From: Desulfatiglans anilini DSM 4660
GTDB taxonomy: Bacteria; Desulfobacterota; DSM-4660; Desulfatiglandales; Desulfatiglandaceae
Direction of reading: 5' to 3'
DNA: 64,000 bases
Assembly: GCF_000422285.1 (NCBI RefSeq)
Contig: NZ_AULM01000009.1
Span: forward strand, 62,001 to 126,000
A program made the position numbers and the translations under genes. Below the pieces are notes generated by a model. That model searched no databases. It saw only the letters and a program-made list of their open reading frames with translations, and was not told the origin of the DNA. Shown here in pieces: positions 1-8,655 of the stretch. The stretch's first letter is position 1. Each line of letters starts with the position of its first letter.

Positions 1-764
1 ACAGCTGGATCCCCAGACTCTTGAACAGTTTTGGAAAAGGGGTCCTGAGCCTTGCCGGAGTTCTCTGCGCCATCGGGCTCCTGAGCGCCTTCTTCCTCTC
101 CCTCTATCAGTTCGCCCTGCTCTCCCCGCTGCTCAGGCTGGAGATCGTGCAGGTCGAGGGCGCCGATCCCGTACTCGAAAGGGAACTGATGGCCATGGGA
201 AAGCTGCACAGCGGCTTGAGCCTCGCCGGAATCCAGTTGGGGAAGCTCAAACGTGACATGGAAGTTCATCCCTGGGTACGCCGTGTCCAGATCGAAAGGC
301 GCCTTCCCCACACCCTCGTCATCAGCGTCGAGAAGGAAGAACCCGTAGCGATCGTAGTCCTGGACCACGCCCGGTTCCTGAACAAACACGGGGAGCTTTT
401 CAAGCGGGTCACCGCCGTAGATCCGGTCAATTTCCCGGTGATCACAGGGGTTCCGGCGGATTCCCCGGACCTCCCGAGCCTGCTTGCTCGTGCGGTCGAC
501 ATCTTGAACACCCTGGGGGCTGAACAACCGCCCTGGGCAGTAGACAACCTCGCGGAGATCCACCTCAAAGACAGATCGGATCTCTCGCTCTACTACACGC
601 ACATGGACGCCCGGATCGAATGCGCGCCGGATGCCCTGGCCGAGGCCATGCCCAACCTGAGGCAACTCACGTCGTATCTCCAGGAGAAAGGCGAGTTGGA
701 GCGGCTGAGAAGCATCAACCTGAATTATACCGAAGGCGCAGTGGCAGCCTTTGCGAAGAGCTGA
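1..764 (+). CDS. ftsQ: Cell division protein FtsQ (5' end outside the window)
   Basis: FtsQ is a bitopic inner-membrane divisome protein that links FtsB/FtsL to the septal synthase. The frame is open to the left edge, so the start is probably upstream; the first possible start inside the window is a TTG at 21. From there a hydrophobic segment (about residues 8-30) is followed by a POTRA-type region with the usual core (LEIVQVEGA, then HPWVRRVQIERRLPHTLVI) and an FtsQ/DivIB-like C-terminal domain. The gene lies 29 bp before ftsA, the standard dcw order, which supports the call. Sequence identity in this family is low, so synteny carries much of the weight. Confidence 0.88.
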   Translation, partial: SWIPRLLNSFGKGVLSLAGVLCAIGLLSAFFLSLYQFALLSPLLRLEIVQVEGADPVLERELMAMGKLHSGLSLAGIQLGKLKRDMEVHPWVRRVQIERRLPHTLVISVEKEEPVAIVVLDHARFLNKHGELFKRVTAVDPVNFPVITGVPADSPDLPSLLARAVDILNTLGAEQPPWAVDNLAEIHLKDRSDLSLYYTHMDARIECAPDALAEAMPNLRQLTSYLQEKGELERLRSINLNYTEGAVAAFAKS

Positions 765-793
765 GCAGCGCCCCTGAATGGGAGACAGGATCT

Positions 794-2017
794 ATGGCAG
801 GAGACATCATTGTAGGCCTGGACATCGGAACAACCAAGATCTGTGCCGTAGTGGGGGACGTGAGGCCGGACGGCATAGAGATCATCGGCATGGGCAGCCA
901 CCCGTCCGAAGGCCTTAGAAAAGGCGTCGTCATCAACATCGAGAACACCGTCGATTCCATCAAAGAGGCCATCGAAGAAGCGGAGACGATGGCCGGATGC
1001 GAAATCAGCTCCGTCTACATCGGCATCGCCGGTGGCCATGTCAAAGGCTTCAACAGCCAGGGGGTCATCGCGCTGAAGGAAAAGGAGGTCACGCAGAAAG
1101 AGATCGACCGGGTCATCGAAGCCGCCAGCGCAGTGGCCATCCCCATGGACCGCGAGGTGATCCACACCCTGGTGCAGGAGTACATCGTCGACGATCAAGG
1201 GGGGATCATCGATCCTCTCGGGATGTCCGGCGTCCGCCTCGAGGCGAGGGTGCACATCGTCACCGGCTCCGTCACCTCCGCTCAGAACCTGATCAAATGC
1301 GCCAACCGGGCGGGCCTGGACGTGTGCGATATCGTCCTGCAGCCCCTCGCCTCGAGCGAGGCCGTCCTGAGCCGGGAAGAGAGAACCCTCGGCACGGCCC
1401 TGATCGACTTCGGTGGCGGAACGACCGACCTGGCGATCTTTTCCGGGGGCACCATCAAACACACGAGCGTCCTTCCCCTGGGCGGCGACAACCTGACCTA
1501 CGACATCGCCGTCGGGTTGCGCGCATCTAAAACGGACGCAGAAAAAATCAAGATCCGGTACGGCTGCAGCCTCTCCTCTCTCATCGGCCCCGATGAAACC
1601 ATCGAGGTCCCCGGGGTGGCGGGCAGGAAATCAAGAACGCTTTCACGCCAGATCCTGGGTGAAATCCTGGAACCGAGAGTCGAAGAGATCTTCTCGCTGA
1701 TCTACGGGGAAATGGTCCACTCGGGTTACGAAGGCGACATCCGCTCCGGCGTGGTGGTGACGGGCGGCTCTTCCGAACTGCCCGGGATCGTCGAGGTGGC
1801 CGAACAGGTCTTCGACACACCGGTCAGAATCGGCTACCCCCAGGGCATCAAGGGTCTGGTGGAGGTCGTGAACCGCCCGATGTACGCAACAGCGGTGGGT
1901 CTGGTCATCTATGGGGCTAAAACGAGAAAGAAGCAGAAAAAGTTTCGTATTAGGGACAACAACATCTTCAACCGTGTCATGGCCAGAATGAAGAAGTGGT
2001 TCAAGGACATCATTTGA
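794..2017 (+). CDS. ftsA: Cell division protein FtsA
   Basis: FtsA is an actin-fold ATPase that anchors FtsZ to the membrane and recruits later divisome proteins. The 407-residue protein has the phosphate-1 motif near the N-terminus (VGLDIGTTKI), the SHS2/1C region, a phosphate-2 motif (ALIDFGGGTTDLAIF), the adenosine motif (VVVTGGSSELPGI) and a basic amphipathic C-terminus (RVMARMKKWFKDII) typical of the membrane-targeting helix. The frame extends upstream, but the ATG at 794 has a GGAGA-type ribosome site just before it and gives the family N-terminus, so it is preferred. It sits between ftsQ and ftsZ. Confidence 0.96.
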   Translation: MAGDIIVGLDIGTTKICAVVGDVRPDGIEIIGMGSHPSEGLRKGVVINIENTVDSIKEAIEEAETMAGCEISSVYIGIAGGHVKGFNSQGVIALKEKEVTQKEIDRVIEAASAVAIPMDREVIHTLVQEYIVDDQGGIIDPLGMSGVRLEARVHIVTGSVTSAQNLIKCANRAGLDVCDIVLQPLASSEAVLSREERTLGTALIDFGGGTTDLAIFSGGTIKHTSVLPLGGDNLTYDIAVGLRASKTDAEKIKIRYGCSLSSLIGPDETIEVPGVAGRKSRTLSRQILGEILEPRVEEIFSLIYGEMVHSGYEGDIRSGVVVTGGSSELPGIVEVAEQVFDTPVRIGYPQGIKGLVEVVNRPMYATAVGLVIYGAKTRKKQKKFRIRDNNIFNRVMARMKKWFKDII

Positions 2018-2174
2018 TTCGAGGACACCATGATCAGAACGATCGCTTTCCGTGAGACGTCCTTTCACGTTCGAGCGGAAGCGCTTTCCGAGATTATCCA
2101 CCCTTGCGATCCGGGAAAAGGCTCTCCGGCCGCTGCCCAGGAGATCGGGCACCGGGGGCCGGCGAACCTGGCGG

Positions 2175-2195
2175 AGATCCCTTGAAATGGGATCT
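2175..2195 (+). other. Small hairpin in the ftsA-ftsZ intergenic region
   Basis: AGATCCC and GGGATCT form a perfect 7-bp stem around a 7-base loop within the 258-bp ftsA-ftsZ gap. No T-run follows, so it is not a classic terminator. It could affect the ftsZ leader or be chance. The rest of the gap shows no convincing gene. Confidence 0.3.
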
Positions 2196-2275
2196 TCGGC
2201 CCGACGTCGAAACGCGGCGACGAGACCTTTTACGGATGGACACCATTCAACCCTGGAGGAAGGAGGAGGGACACC

Positions 2276-3541
2276 ATGAAATTTGAGTTTGTAGAGGAAA
2301 AAGAGCGGTATCAGGCCAAAATCAAGGTCATCGGCATCGGGGGTGCGGGCGGAAACGCCATCAACAACATGATCGCCGCAAAATTGAAAGGCGTCGATCT
2401 CATTGCAGCCAATACGGACTGCCAGGACCTCGACCGTTCATCCTGCCCATACCGCATTCAACTGGGCCCTGAGACGACCAAAGGACTGGGCGCCGGCGCC
2501 GATCCGGAAATCGGAGCCGCGTCTGCGGAGGAAAGCATCAACGAGGTCAGGGAGGCCGTCGAAGGCGCTGACATGGTGTTCATCACCGCAGGGATGGGAG
2601 GCGGAACCGGGACAGGCGCTGCGCCGATCGTCGCCCGCGAGTGCAAGGACACCAAAGCCCTCACGGTCGCTGTGGTCTCGAAGCCTTTTGAATTCGAGGG
2701 GCGCAAACGGCTGGCACGGGCCCTGGAGGGGATCGAAAGACTCAAAAGCGAGGTCGACAGCCTGATCGTCATTCCGAATGAACGGCTGAAGGCCCTCGGC
2801 GGCAAGAACGCCAGTTTCAAGGACCTGATCGTCAGGGCCGACGATGTCCTGCTGCAGGCCGTCCGCGGCATCTCCGACCTCATTATGAGCACCGGTTTCA
2901 TCAACCTGGACTTCGCCGATGTCAAGAAGGTCATGGAGCAGAACGGCACGGCCATCATGGGCATGGGGCGGGCGACCGGTGAAAACCGCGCCATCGAGGC
3001 CGCACAGATGGCTATCAACAGCCCCCTCCTCGAAGACTTGTCCATCCGCGGCGCAAGAGGGCTGCTCATGAACATCACCGGCTCCTACGACATGACCCTG
3101 GACGAAATCGAAGAAGCCTCCAAGTACATCAAGGGCGAAGCCAACGACGACGCCGATATCTTTTTCGGTGTGGTTTACGACGAGAACTGCAGCGAGGAGG
3201 TGCACGTGACCGTCATCGCGACCGGCATCGACCGCGCGCCGGCGGAAGAAGAGGCCCTGCCCAAGAGCGGTCCGACCACCACCGGCAAGAGGGAATATGC
3301 CAATGTCGTCAAGATTCGGGATATCAGCCCCGAAGAGGCCGGCGAAACCTGGACAGTGCGCCTGAATGGAGAGAGACTGGACCTGGATACACCGACCTTT
3401 CAGCGGATCGGCAAATCCCTGCCGGACGAATCAGAGGACACCGCCCCGGACAGGCAGAAAAAGAAGAAAGGGCTTTTCGGCAAACTGGGTTTCAGGGAAA
3501 ATCTGGAAATCCCGACCTTTATGCGCGTCAAGGCCGATTGA
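2276..3541 (+). CDS. ftsZ: Cell division protein FtsZ
   Basis: FtsZ is the tubulin-like GTPase that forms the Z ring. The 421-residue protein carries the N-terminal nucleotide site (IGIGGAGGNAINNM, about 19-32), the tubulin signature GGGTGTG at 108-114, the T7-loop region (NLDFADVKKVM), a variable linker and the conserved C-terminal peptide (EIPTFMR) that binds FtsA. The start ATG follows a very strong AGGAGGAGGG site. Length and ends match the family, so it looks intact. The separate strong ribosome site and long leader suggest ftsZ is translated independently of ftsA. Confidence 0.98.
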   Translation: MKFEFVEEKERYQAKIKVIGIGGAGGNAINNMIAAKLKGVDLIAANTDCQDLDRSSCPYRIQLGPETTKGLGAGADPEIGAASAEESINEVREAVEGADMVFITAGMGGGTGTGAAPIVARECKDTKALTVAVVSKPFEFEGRKRLARALEGIERLKSEVDSLIVIPNERLKALGGKNASFKDLIVRADDVLLQAVRGISDLIMSTGFINLDFADVKKVMEQNGTAIMGMGRATGENRAIEAAQMAINSPLLEDLSIRGARGLLMNITGSYDMTLDEIEEASKYIKGEANDDADIFFGVVYDENCSEEVHVTVIATGIDRAPAEEEALPKSGPTTTGKREYANVVKIRDISPEEAGETWTVRLNGERLDLDTPTFQRIGKSLPDESEDTAPDRQKKKKGLFGKLGFRENLEIPTFMRVKAD

Positions 3542-3586
3542 TCCGGACCAGGGCCGATCAGAGATGCTCCGGAGAGAGAGACCGCC

Positions 3587-5341
3587 ATGGCGGACCAGTT
3601 GATTTCCCTATACCGCCGAAAACTTGCAGGGGAAAAGGGCTGGATCGGAAAGGATTGGGGAGGACGCTGTGCCATCGCTCTGGCCTTCCCCAATGCCTAC
3701 CGCCTCGGTATGTCCAACCTCGGATTTCAATCGGTCTACGGGCTGATGAATCTGAGACCGGACGTGCTGGCGGAACGGGTCTTCCTGCCGGAGGGCCCGG
3801 AGATCAAGCTTTACCGTCAAACAGGCAGACCGCTCCTCTCGCTCGAATCGCAATCACCGGTCAGGAACTTTCATCTCCTGGCCTTCTCCCTCCCGTTCGA
3901 GAACGACTACCCGAACATTCTGCAGATCCTCGATCTGGCCAAGGTGCCACTGGCCGCCGAGGACCGGCGCGACACCGATCCTTTCGTCATGGCAGGAGGC
4001 GTCACCACCTTTCTCAATCCGGAACCGCTGGCGCACTTCATCGATTTCTTCCTCCTCGGGGAGGCCGAGGAGACCCTCCAACCCTTCCTGGACCTGTTCG
4101 TGGATTCGCTGCGCCAAGGAACGCCGCGCGGCGAAACCCTCAGGGAACTCGCCACTCGAGTCCCGTCCCTGTACGTCCCTTCTCTTTATGACGTGGCCTA
4201 TAGCGGAGACGGGCGCATCGCGTCGTTCAGCCCGAACCACGACGCCGTCCCGTCTAAGATAACCGTAGGCAGGCGCAGGAACCTGACGCCGCCCCCGGCC
4301 CGCTCACAAATCATCACGGCGGAGACCGAGTTCGGCGGGCGCCCCCTGGTGGAACTGGGCCGCGGCTGCGGACGCTCCTGCCGCTTCTGCGCCGCGGGGT
4401 ATGTGTACCGCCCGCCCCGCTGGCACAAAATCGAGGACCTCCGCACCTGCATCGAGGGAGTGCTCACGGATCATGCGGAGATCGGCCTTCTGGCCCCGTG
4501 CGTCAACGACCTGCCCGAGATCGAGGCGCTCACGGCGTTCATCCTTGAAAGAGGCGGCTCCTTTTCCGCTTCTTCGCTGCGTGCCGATGCATTGACCCCC
4601 GTTCTACTGGCGCACCTCAAGGCTGCCGGCCGGAAAACCGTGACCATCGCCCCCGAAGCGGGTTCAGAGCGGCTTCGCCGGGTGATCAACAAGCACCTCT
4701 CTCGGCAGGCAATCCTCGACGCAGCGCGCTCGATCGCCGAAACGTCCGATTTCGCCTTGCGGCTCTACTTCCTGATCGGCCTGCCGACCGAAACCCAGGA
4801 AGACCTCTCCGAAATGGTACGCCTGGTCAAAGCCATCAAGCACCAGATGATCAAGGCCTCCGCGCCACGGGGCACCCTGCGTCCGATGCGGCTGAGCATC
4901 AACTGCTTCGTCCCCAAACCATTCACACCCTTTCAATGGTTCAACCTCGAAGAGGTCCGTGAACTCAAGAAAAAACAGGCATGGCTGAAACAGGCATTTG
5001 CACGCGAGGGGGGCGTGAAGGCGACGTTCGACGTGCCCCGCTGGGCCTACATCCAGGCGCTGCTGGCCCTGGGGGACCGACGGGTATCGCGTATCCTCAT
5101 GGATGTGCACCTTTCGGACGGCAACTGGAAAAAGGCCTTGAAAGAATCGGAAATCAACCCGGACTTCTTCGTATCGCGGGAGAAGGCCCTCGATGAGATT
5201 TTACCGTGGGACTTCGTCGAACACGGCATCAGCAAGGAGCACTTGCTCCGTGAGTACCGCCTGGCAATGGCGGAGGAGGAGTCTGACATTTGCGAGGTCG
5301 GGAAATGCCGCCGCTGCGGCGTTTGCAGGCCGCCCGAATGA
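3587..5341 (+). CDS. Radical SAM protein of the TIGR03960 type
   Basis: This 584-residue protein has a region before the SAM domain that looks cobalamin-binding-like (LAFPNAYRLGMSNLGFQSVYGL, residues about 33-54), followed by a radical SAM core with the 4Fe-4S triad Cys261, Cys265 and Cys268 (CGRSCRFC). The C-terminus ends in an extra cysteine cluster (CEVGKCRRCGVC) that could hold a second metal site. TIGR03960-type proteins often occur with or fused to a TIGR03936 (DUF2344) partner; no such gene is adjacent here. It begins 45 bp after ftsZ with a GGAGAGAG ribosome site, so it may be co-transcribed with the division genes. The reaction is unknown. Confidence 0.85.
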   Translation: MADQLISLYRRKLAGEKGWIGKDWGGRCAIALAFPNAYRLGMSNLGFQSVYGLMNLRPDVLAERVFLPEGPEIKLYRQTGRPLLSLESQSPVRNFHLLAFSLPFENDYPNILQILDLAKVPLAAEDRRDTDPFVMAGGVTTFLNPEPLAHFIDFFLLGEAEETLQPFLDLFVDSLRQGTPRGETLRELATRVPSLYVPSLYDVAYSGDGRIASFSPNHDAVPSKITVGRRRNLTPPPARSQIITAETEFGGRPLVELGRGCGRSCRFCAAGYVYRPPRWHKIEDLRTCIEGVLTDHAEIGLLAPCVNDLPEIEALTAFILERGGSFSASSLRADALTPVLLAHLKAAGRKTVTIAPEAGSERLRRVINKHLSRQAILDAARSIAETSDFALRLYFLIGLPTETQEDLSEMVRLVKAIKHQMIKASAPRGTLRPMRLSINCFVPKPFTPFQWFNLEEVRELKKKQAWLKQAFAREGGVKATFDVPRWAYIQALLALGDRRVSRILMDVHLSDGNWKKALKESEINPDFFVSREKALDEILPWDFVEHGISKEHLLREYRLAMAEEESDICEVGKCRRCGVCRPPE

Positions 5342-5385
5342 TCCCTGCGCGGACTCAACCGCTGACCGGACGGCAGGCCCGCAGA

Positions 5386-5928
5386 TCAGTCACCGTGTGA
5401 AGCGGTCTCGGCGCTCTCGATGCCTGCCCGCCCCAACGTCAAACGAATCACCAGATCCGTCTCCTGCAAGGACCTGCGAAGCATCCAGCCTTTCTTGATC
5501 TCGACGAGGGGGATCTCGAACAGACGAACCGTAGCCGATTTACCCAAACCTGCATAACCGGCCACCAAGCCAACGAATCGCGAGCCCTGAGCTCGATCCA
5601 GGACAAAGGTATAGTCCTGCCCCGGGCGAATGCCGAGCTTTTTCGCGTAAACACCCCCTGGCGGCATCAGGACGCATTCCTTTAGGGTTTCGAGGCCGTG
5701 AGGTTCATCGGCATACCGCTCGAATGCACCGGTTTCATTCAGTTGAAGAACGCAAAGGCTGAGAAGGGCCTCTCTGTCCTGCACAGGCAGGATTTCTTTG
5801 TCGGTCTTTACGTGGATGACAAGAGCATTCTTTCCGAAATCATAGCCTGGCGGCAACGGTGGCTGCCCGGCGCATCCCGCGGCTAAGATGATCCAGGCTG
5901 TCACAAGTCCAAACAGCGTTTTTTTCAT
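5386..5928 (-). CDS. Lipoprotein resembling type VI secretion TssJ (orphan)
   Basis: The 180-residue protein begins with a lipoprotein signal peptide ending in a lipobox (ILAAGC), so it should be lipidated at about Cys19. The mature part has the TssJ/SciN pattern: a segment like LCVLQLNETGAFERYAD, then LGIRPGQDYTFVLDRAQGSRFVGLVAGYAGL, the beta-sandwich region that ends the family's fold. TssJ anchors the TssM-TssL complex at the outer membrane. No other T6SS gene lies in the window, so it may serve a distant locus, be a relic, or be a different lipoprotein with a similar fold. It is convergent with the radical SAM gene. Confidence 0.55.
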   Translation of the reverse strand: MKKTLFGLVTAWIILAAGCAGQPPLPPGYDFGKNALVIHVKTDKEILPVQDREALLSLCVLQLNETGAFERYADEPHGLETLKECVLMPPGGVYAKKLGIRPGQDYTFVLDRAQGSRFVGLVAGYAGLGKSATVRLFEIPLVEIKKGWMLRRSLQETDLVIRLTLGRAGIESAETASHGD

Positions 5929-6233
5929 GACCTTCTCCCGCCTTCAGACTGAAACCCAGATGAACACCGGAAGCAAATCGCTCACCAGAAAACAAGCGGC
6001 CCTTTAGTCGATGAGATCATCAGGACACGACCTCGGGAACCCTTCCCGAGACAAAACAATCCCCCGGGCGTTGCAGCGTGACGCAAGTTCTGGAATGATC
6101 ACTGGTTCGGATTTGCAGCGGCAAAAAAATCATAATTTTGTTAAACCAAACTAACACCCGTGTCAGCACAAGTCAACCGCCCGTCGTTGGATCACACCTG
6201 AAGCATGGGTTTCGCCATAGGCCCAAGAGACAT
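5929..6233. other. Intergenic region with one perfect hairpin
   Basis: No gene is visible. CTCGGGAA (6032-6039) and TTCCCGAG (6043-6050) form a perfect 8-bp stem with a 3-base loop. There is no T-run on either side, so an operator or protein-binding palindrome upstream of the lipoprotein gene is as likely as a terminator. The part from about 6120 becomes AT-rich. Confidence 0.35.
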
Positions 6234-7034
6234 CTACAGAAGAAATTTTTCCGGATCAGCCGCAATCTTTTGAAGAGATTCGCCTATTTCCTGCATGTGC
6301 AAACCGTGCCCTATCCGGTGGTCCACCGTCACGCTAAACAAAGCGACATGTTTTTCTCTCACATGATTGTTTTCCAGAAAAAGATGCGGGACCGGTGAGT
6401 GTGCATGTATCCTAACGGGCACATTACCGATCACCGGCTTAATGAAAATGAAAGTCGAAGGATTTTTAAACGTGTGATTTAAAAAGAAAATATTTGAAAC
6501 CACCCCCTTTTCAAACCCCATTTCGAACAATTTCTTCTCACCGATCAATTTAGTGAATCCTAACCTGATCATCATCCCCATGATCTGCACATTCAACTTT
6601 TTGGGTGGCGTTGAGAATTCTTTTGCCTTTGAAATCATCGTACGTTTCAGCTCTCGTTGAATCGTCTCCAAAGACTTCAACTGGCAGTTCTCCATAATTA
6701 AAGGCACTAAAACCTCATTACTCCCAGGCAGCAAGAATCCATTCGCAATATGAACGCCTTCCTTTTGGTAAACCTTATTACCGAAAATCATTTGGTTGGC
6801 AATTGGATTTTCAGAAATAACAATCGAAAACATTTTATTGTATATTGCGTGAAGACTGATAGATTTTCCAGATTTTTTGAATTCGTCTATTAGCTTATTA
6901 AAAGGATCAATATCAATCGGATACATAATCGTCGCATAAGGATCCGGTGAATTATACAACATATTCATCATTATCATCCGGAAAATGCCGATTTCTTCCG
7001 ATCTCAATCTTCGCATCTGCAGCGTTTTTTTCAT
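6234..7034 (-). CDS. Stand-alone 2-oxoacid dehydrogenase E2-type acyltransferase domain (CAT fold)
   Basis: The C-terminal part has the chloramphenicol acetyltransferase/E2 catalytic signature (FSVTVDHRIGHGLHMQEI) followed by an E2-like tail ending in PEKFLL; earlier segments (HAIYNKMFSIVISENPIANQ) fit the same fold. There is no lipoyl or peripheral-subunit-binding domain, so it is only the acyltransferase module of about 266 residues. The usual HRxxDG motif reads HRIGHG, with His in the position of the conserved Asp, so catalysis may be altered. The gene is clearly AT-richer than its neighbours, suggesting transfer. The start at 7034 is chosen because GAGGAG lies about 10 bases upstream; an ATG at 7043 is too close to it. 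A repeat copy begins 49 bp upstream. Confidence 0.65.
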   Translation of the reverse strand: MKKTLQMRRLRSEEIGIFRMIMMNMLYNSPDPYATIMYPIDIDPFNKLIDEFKKSGKSISLHAIYNKMFSIVISENPIANQMIFGNKVYQKEGVHIANGFLLPGSNEVLVPLIMENCQLKSLETIQRELKRTMISKAKEFSTPPKKLNVQIMGMMIRLGFTKLIGEKKLFEMGFEKGVVSNIFFLNHTFKNPSTFIFIKPVIGNVPVRIHAHSPVPHLFLENNHVREKHVALFSVTVDHRIGHGLHMQEIGESLQKIAADPEKFLL

Positions 7035-7082
7035 GATAATCATACTCCTCAGAAAATCATCAATAGGTATACCCCATTAGTA

Positions 7083-7306
7083 TCCATCTGAAAATGATAT
7101 CCCGGCAGAACCCGGTTTCCACTCCGGAAATGAAGATTTTTCTTCACACGCTGAGCGTGCTCAGTCCCGCCCCTGTGGGGCGGGTCCCATTTTGGCCAAT
7201 ATCCAGAAAATCAAGCATTTGCGCGGAGGCGACCTGCAGGTCGCCGCACAAACCAACGGGCAGATGGACGCCGAGATTGGCCAAAAAGACCACTTCCGGA
7301 TGGAAA
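7083..7306 (+). repeat. Dispersed structured repeat, copy R1
   Basis: Full-length copy. It has the outer half-repeat (TCCATCTGAAAATGAT), then the second end sequence (TTTCCACTCCGGAAATGA), hairpin 1 (CACGC-TGA-GCGTG), hairpin 2 (CCCGCCCC-TGT-GGGGCGGG, fully paired here), the middle inverted repeat TTTGGCCAAT/ATTGGCCAAA, the central palindrome GGCGACCTGCAGGTCGCC and the right end CACTTCCGGATGGAA. It lies 49 bp upstream of the acyltransferase start, on the other strand. No protein is encoded. Confidence 0.85.
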
Positions 7307-7794
7307 CTTCATTTTCGCCACTAAACGAAGCTCATCCAGATGATTGAGCAATCAACTCGTCGATCTTGCAGAAACGACGTGCTCTCCGCTTGATTTAAAA
7401 AGACAGGAAATTCATGAGACACAGATAACCCTTCCTTTCCGAAATCCCGTTCCTGAACGATACCGCCAGGACACGCATCCGCAGAAAAACACATGCGCAG
7501 CTTCGGCGCCGTTAAGGGCCGCAAAGGGGACTCCCATTCCCGCTTTTCCTGGGGAAATAGTCCAGTGACCGGAAAAAGTGCCTCTGAAGCAGACGCCACG
7601 CACCTTGATTTAAGCCCTTCAAGACATATTTTATAAATTGGATGTCGGAAATCTTCGCAGATCGTCAGGAGACAAGAACCGGCTCTGCAGCGAAGAAGAC
7701 CTGGGCCAAAGCCGGTTTTTGGCAAAGAGGCGGCTCCTGCTCCAATCGATCATTGGTTTTCATCCGCGAAAGATGGCCCATTATGACCAAGTTT
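7307..7794. other. Intergenic spacer between repeats R1 and R2
   Basis: No convincing gene. A 134-codon frame on the minus strand (7321-7725) has no ribosome site, no recognisable motif and a biased cysteine/proline-rich composition, so I treat it as non-coding. Nothing else is recognised. Confidence 0.5.
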
Positions 7795-7956
7795 GCAATC
7801 CGGAAATGAGGATTTTTCTTCACACCCTTCGGGTGCTCAGTCCCACCCCTGCGGGGCGGGTCCCGGTTTCTTCACACGCGGCGCGTGTTCAGCCCCACCG
7901 CTTTGCGGCGGGACCGCGTGGCGAAGCCGTTGGAAGAGAGGACCGTTTCTGGATGG
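7795..7956 (+). repeat. Dispersed structured repeat, copy R2 (hairpin pair duplicated, central part lost)
   Basis: Begins with GCAATCCGGAAATGAGGATTTTTCT-type end sequence, then carries two successive hairpin-1/hairpin-2 modules: CACCC-TTC-GGGTG with CCCACCCC-TGC-GGGGCGGG, then CACGC-GGC-GCGTG with CCCACCGC-TTT-GCGGCGGG. The middle inverted repeat and central palindrome are absent. The right end is a decayed GACCGTTTCTGGATGG. It ends 43 bp before the start of the hydrolase gene at 8000. Confidence 0.8.
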
Positions 7957-7999
7957 ACAACAGCCAACGGATGCCACAAAAGAATCAGAAAGGGATCTC

Positions 8000-8575
8000 A
8001 TGTTGAAAAAGATGACGGTCGGCGCCTATCAGGCAAACTGCTACATCCTCGGATGTAAGAAAACGTTTCAAGGCGCAGTGATCGATCCAGGGGACGAGGT
8101 TTTCAGGATTACAAAAGAAATTTCGCAGAGCGGCCTGCAAATTACTGCGATTCTTCTGACCCACGGACATTTCGACCACACTGGGGGGGCGAAGGAACTC
8201 AAAAAGATCACCGGCGCCCCCGTCCTGATCCACCCCGCGGACGCGCCTGCGCTCGAATTCCCGCCTGACGGCCCGCTCCATGAAGGACAACAGATAGGTG
8301 TGGGCACGTTGACGCTTTCCGTAATCCATACCCCCGGTCATTCACCGGGCGGGGTGTGTTTCTTGGCCCCCGGCGCCGTTTTCACCGGGGACACCCTTTT
8401 TGCGGGCTCCATCGGCCGCACCGACTTCCCTGGCGGGGATCACGCCGGCTTGATCCGCGGCGTCACCGAAAAAATCTTCCCCTTAGGGGATGTTCTGCGG
8501 GTTTATCCGGGCCACGGCCCCCACACCACCATCGGCCAGGAAAAACGGTTCAACCCCTTTTTCAGGGGCGCATGA
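8000..8575 (+). CDS. Metallo-beta-lactamase-fold hydrolase, glyoxalase II-like
   Basis: This 191-residue protein is a compact hydrolase with a binuclear metal site. The motif THGHFDH at 54-60 supplies the first metal ligands; a second histidine (HTPGHSPGG), the bridging aspartate (FTGDTLF) and a late histidine (VYPGHGPHTTIG) complete the set. The short form without the glyoxalase II C-terminal helical domain is common, with thioesterase or persulfide-linked roles proposed for relatives; the substrate here is unknown. The frame extends further upstream into repeat R2, but the ATG at 8000 gives the family N-terminus (LKKMTVGAYQANCYILG) and has AGAAAGGGA upstream. Confidence 0.88.
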   Translation: MLKKMTVGAYQANCYILGCKKTFQGAVIDPGDEVFRITKEISQSGLQITAILLTHGHFDHTGGAKELKKITGAPVLIHPADAPALEFPPDGPLHEGQQIGVGTLTLSVIHTPGHSPGGVCFLAPGAVFTGDTLFAGSIGRTDFPGGDHAGLIRGVTEKIFPLGDVLRVYPGHGPHTTIGQEKRFNPFFRGA

Positions 8576-8655
8576 CAAAGGCCACCCACGCTAGGAGGAG
8601 CCGACGGGCCCAGCACAGGGGGACGCACAGACAGGCCATCTTCCTGCCCAACGGT

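Noticed and set aside
2052-2286. Short frames in the ftsA-ftsZ gap
   Set aside because: Arginine-rich shadow-type sequence, overlapping the ftsZ ribosome site, with no start signal of their own.
7321-7725. A 134-codon minus-strand frame in the R1-R2 spacer
   Set aside because: No ribosome site, no motif, biased composition.
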